This document shows, in pieces, positions 56,634-57,352 of a stretch of 57,352 nucleotides of DNA; the stretch's first letter is position 1; every line of letters starts with the position of its first letter. The notes beneath the pieces were generated by a model. That model ran no database searches. It saw nothing but the letters and a program-made list of their open reading frames with translations, and was not told where the DNA came from. The stretch spans positions 1 through 57,352 of the IMG/VR virus record IMGVR_UViG_3300044960_000873, one strand, 5' to 3'. This stretch comes from a virus. The translations under genes were made by a program, and so were the position numbers.

Positions 56634-57352
56634 CAGCCAAACGCATTCCGGTGTTTGATCACGTCGGTCGCCCCCAGCCCATCGGTCACGGTGTTCGCCC
56701 CCGGATTCAGCACCGGCCAGCCGGCCGCCGTCGTCGGCAGCGGGCTGTTGTAAATCGGCCCGCTGCCGCTCGTCGTCGGTATGCCCGTCTCGCAATCGAG
56801 CGTCAACGTTGCGTCCGGCGCGAACGTCCCGGGGAAATTGATCGTGTACGCACCAATGGTGTAATTGCCTGCGTAATAGTCGTAATTTTGCGGCGCACCC
56901 ACCACGACCGTCGGCGGCGCGTTGATGGTGGTCCGGACCGGCGATCCGATATCATCGAACGTCACCGTCGCCGGGTCAGCCCCACCGCCGTCGTTCTCGA
57001 TCCCAGCCGCGATGGCTATGTAATTGATGGCGATATTGATCGACGTGGAAACCGAGGCGTTCGCGCGCGTGGTCCACGCGTTGAGCCAGCGGTCGCTGTT
57101 CGGCTGTCGAACGCGCACGTACGCCTGGGCTGACGCACCATTCAGATTCGCCGTCGTTCGGCTCAGATTCACGATGCTCGATCCGCCGCCCGGCACGGCA
57201 ACATACATCGAGTCGTAATCGCTCGTCCCCTGCGTCAGCAGTTCGAACGTGACTGCTGCCCCGTCGGACTGCAACTGGTAGACGATATTGGCGGACGGGT
57301 TGTGATATGCCGTCGCCGCTGGCACCCAGGAACCGGCGAACGATGGATGCGT
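56633..57352 (-). CDS. distal tail protein (Dit-like), C-terminal part plus repeated segment
   Basis: The end of the gene that begins at 1084: bases 57121-57352 repeat 1-232, so the unique part is 57120-56633. The GTG at 57325 is internal, not the start. The C-terminal half carries FGVRSVSTSINIAINYIAIA-like IAINYIAIAAGIENDGGGAD, PTVVVGAPQNYDYYAGNYTI and NFPGTFAPDATLTLDCETGI: a carbohydrate-binding-module-like extension. Confidence 0.75.
   Translation of the reverse strand, partial: THPSFAGSWVPAATAYHNPSANIVYQLQSDGAAVTFELLTQGTSDYDSMYVAVPGGGSSIVNLSRTTANLNGASAQAYVRVRQPNSDRWLNAWTTRANASVSTSINIAINYIAIAAGIENDGGGADPATVTFDDIGSPVRTTINAPPTVVVGAPQNYDYYAGNYTIGAYTINFPGTFAPDATLTLDCETGIPTTSGSGPIYNSPLPTTAAGWPVLNPGANTVTDGLGATDVIKHRNAFG
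57121..57352. repeat. right copy of terminal overlap
   Basis: Same as bases 1-232 except for one base (57225 G, 105 T). See the left copy. Confidence 0.93.

Noticed and set aside
1-57352. tRNA genes or ribosomal RNA
   Set aside because: No clover-leaf or rRNA motif was recognised by eye; a covari­ance search would be needed to exclude a tRNA.

Overview
The window is a complete, circularly closed genome of a tailed temperate phage. The first 232 bases recur at 57121-57352 with one mismatch (T105 versus G57225), so the unique circle is about 57,120 bp and the linear ends fall inside one tail gene. The order is that of a siphovirus-like phage: integrase, repressor, replication, terminase, portal, capsid, tail and lysis genes. 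The DNA is GC-rich. A secreted protein with a Thr-Ala-Pro linker (49498-50418) suggests a Chloroflexota-type host; this is weak evidence. Most genes are packed with 4-base ATGA or GTGA stop/start overlaps.

Layout. A divergent control region at 30.8 kb separates a LexA-like repressor and tyrosine integrase (+ strand, 30.9-32.9 kb) from the long minus-strand operon. That operon reads leftward: Cro-like and excisionase-like proteins, RecT, DnaB, and a replication initiator that contains 13 iterons beside a pyrimidine tract (probable origin). Next come a preQ0 transporter and a DpdA-like transglycosylase, a VRR-NUC nuclease, RusA, a Mom-like DNA modifier, a Com-like zinc protein, terminase, portal, a protease-capsid fusion, tail genes with a -1 frameshift slippery site, and the tape measure. 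It continues across the circle junction into the distal tail protein, lysis genes (holin-like proteins and a two-domain endolysin) and fibre/baseplate genes, ending near 46.5 kb. Two independent DNA-hypermodification routes (Mom-like, and DpdA plus YhhQ) suggest protection from host restriction.

From 46.4 to 40.2 kb, behind its own promoter, lies a minus-strand type IV CRISPR-Cas operon: csf1, csf2, a small-subunit-like gene, csf3, a cysH-like PAPS-reductase gene, four accessory genes, and a Cas6-like gene. A frameshifted helix-turn-helix gene follows, then a four-repeat CRISPR array. cysH without DinG points to subtype IV-B, but canonical IV-B loci lack an array and Cas6, so this is a mosaic or new variant. 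Just beyond the array is a TnpB-like gene on the + strand whose third RuvC acidic residue is Ala; it may be a nuclease-dead TldR-type protein.

From 33.1 to 38.6 kb, two consensus sigma70 promoters drive a + strand array of short unrelated genes. Four of the gene junctions are near-identical cassettes of about 100 bp running from stop codon to start codon. Each holds a GC hairpin, a complete type III hammerhead ribozyme with compensatory base changes, and a ribosome-binding site. The polycistronic RNA is therefore predicted to cut itself into single-gene mRNAs.
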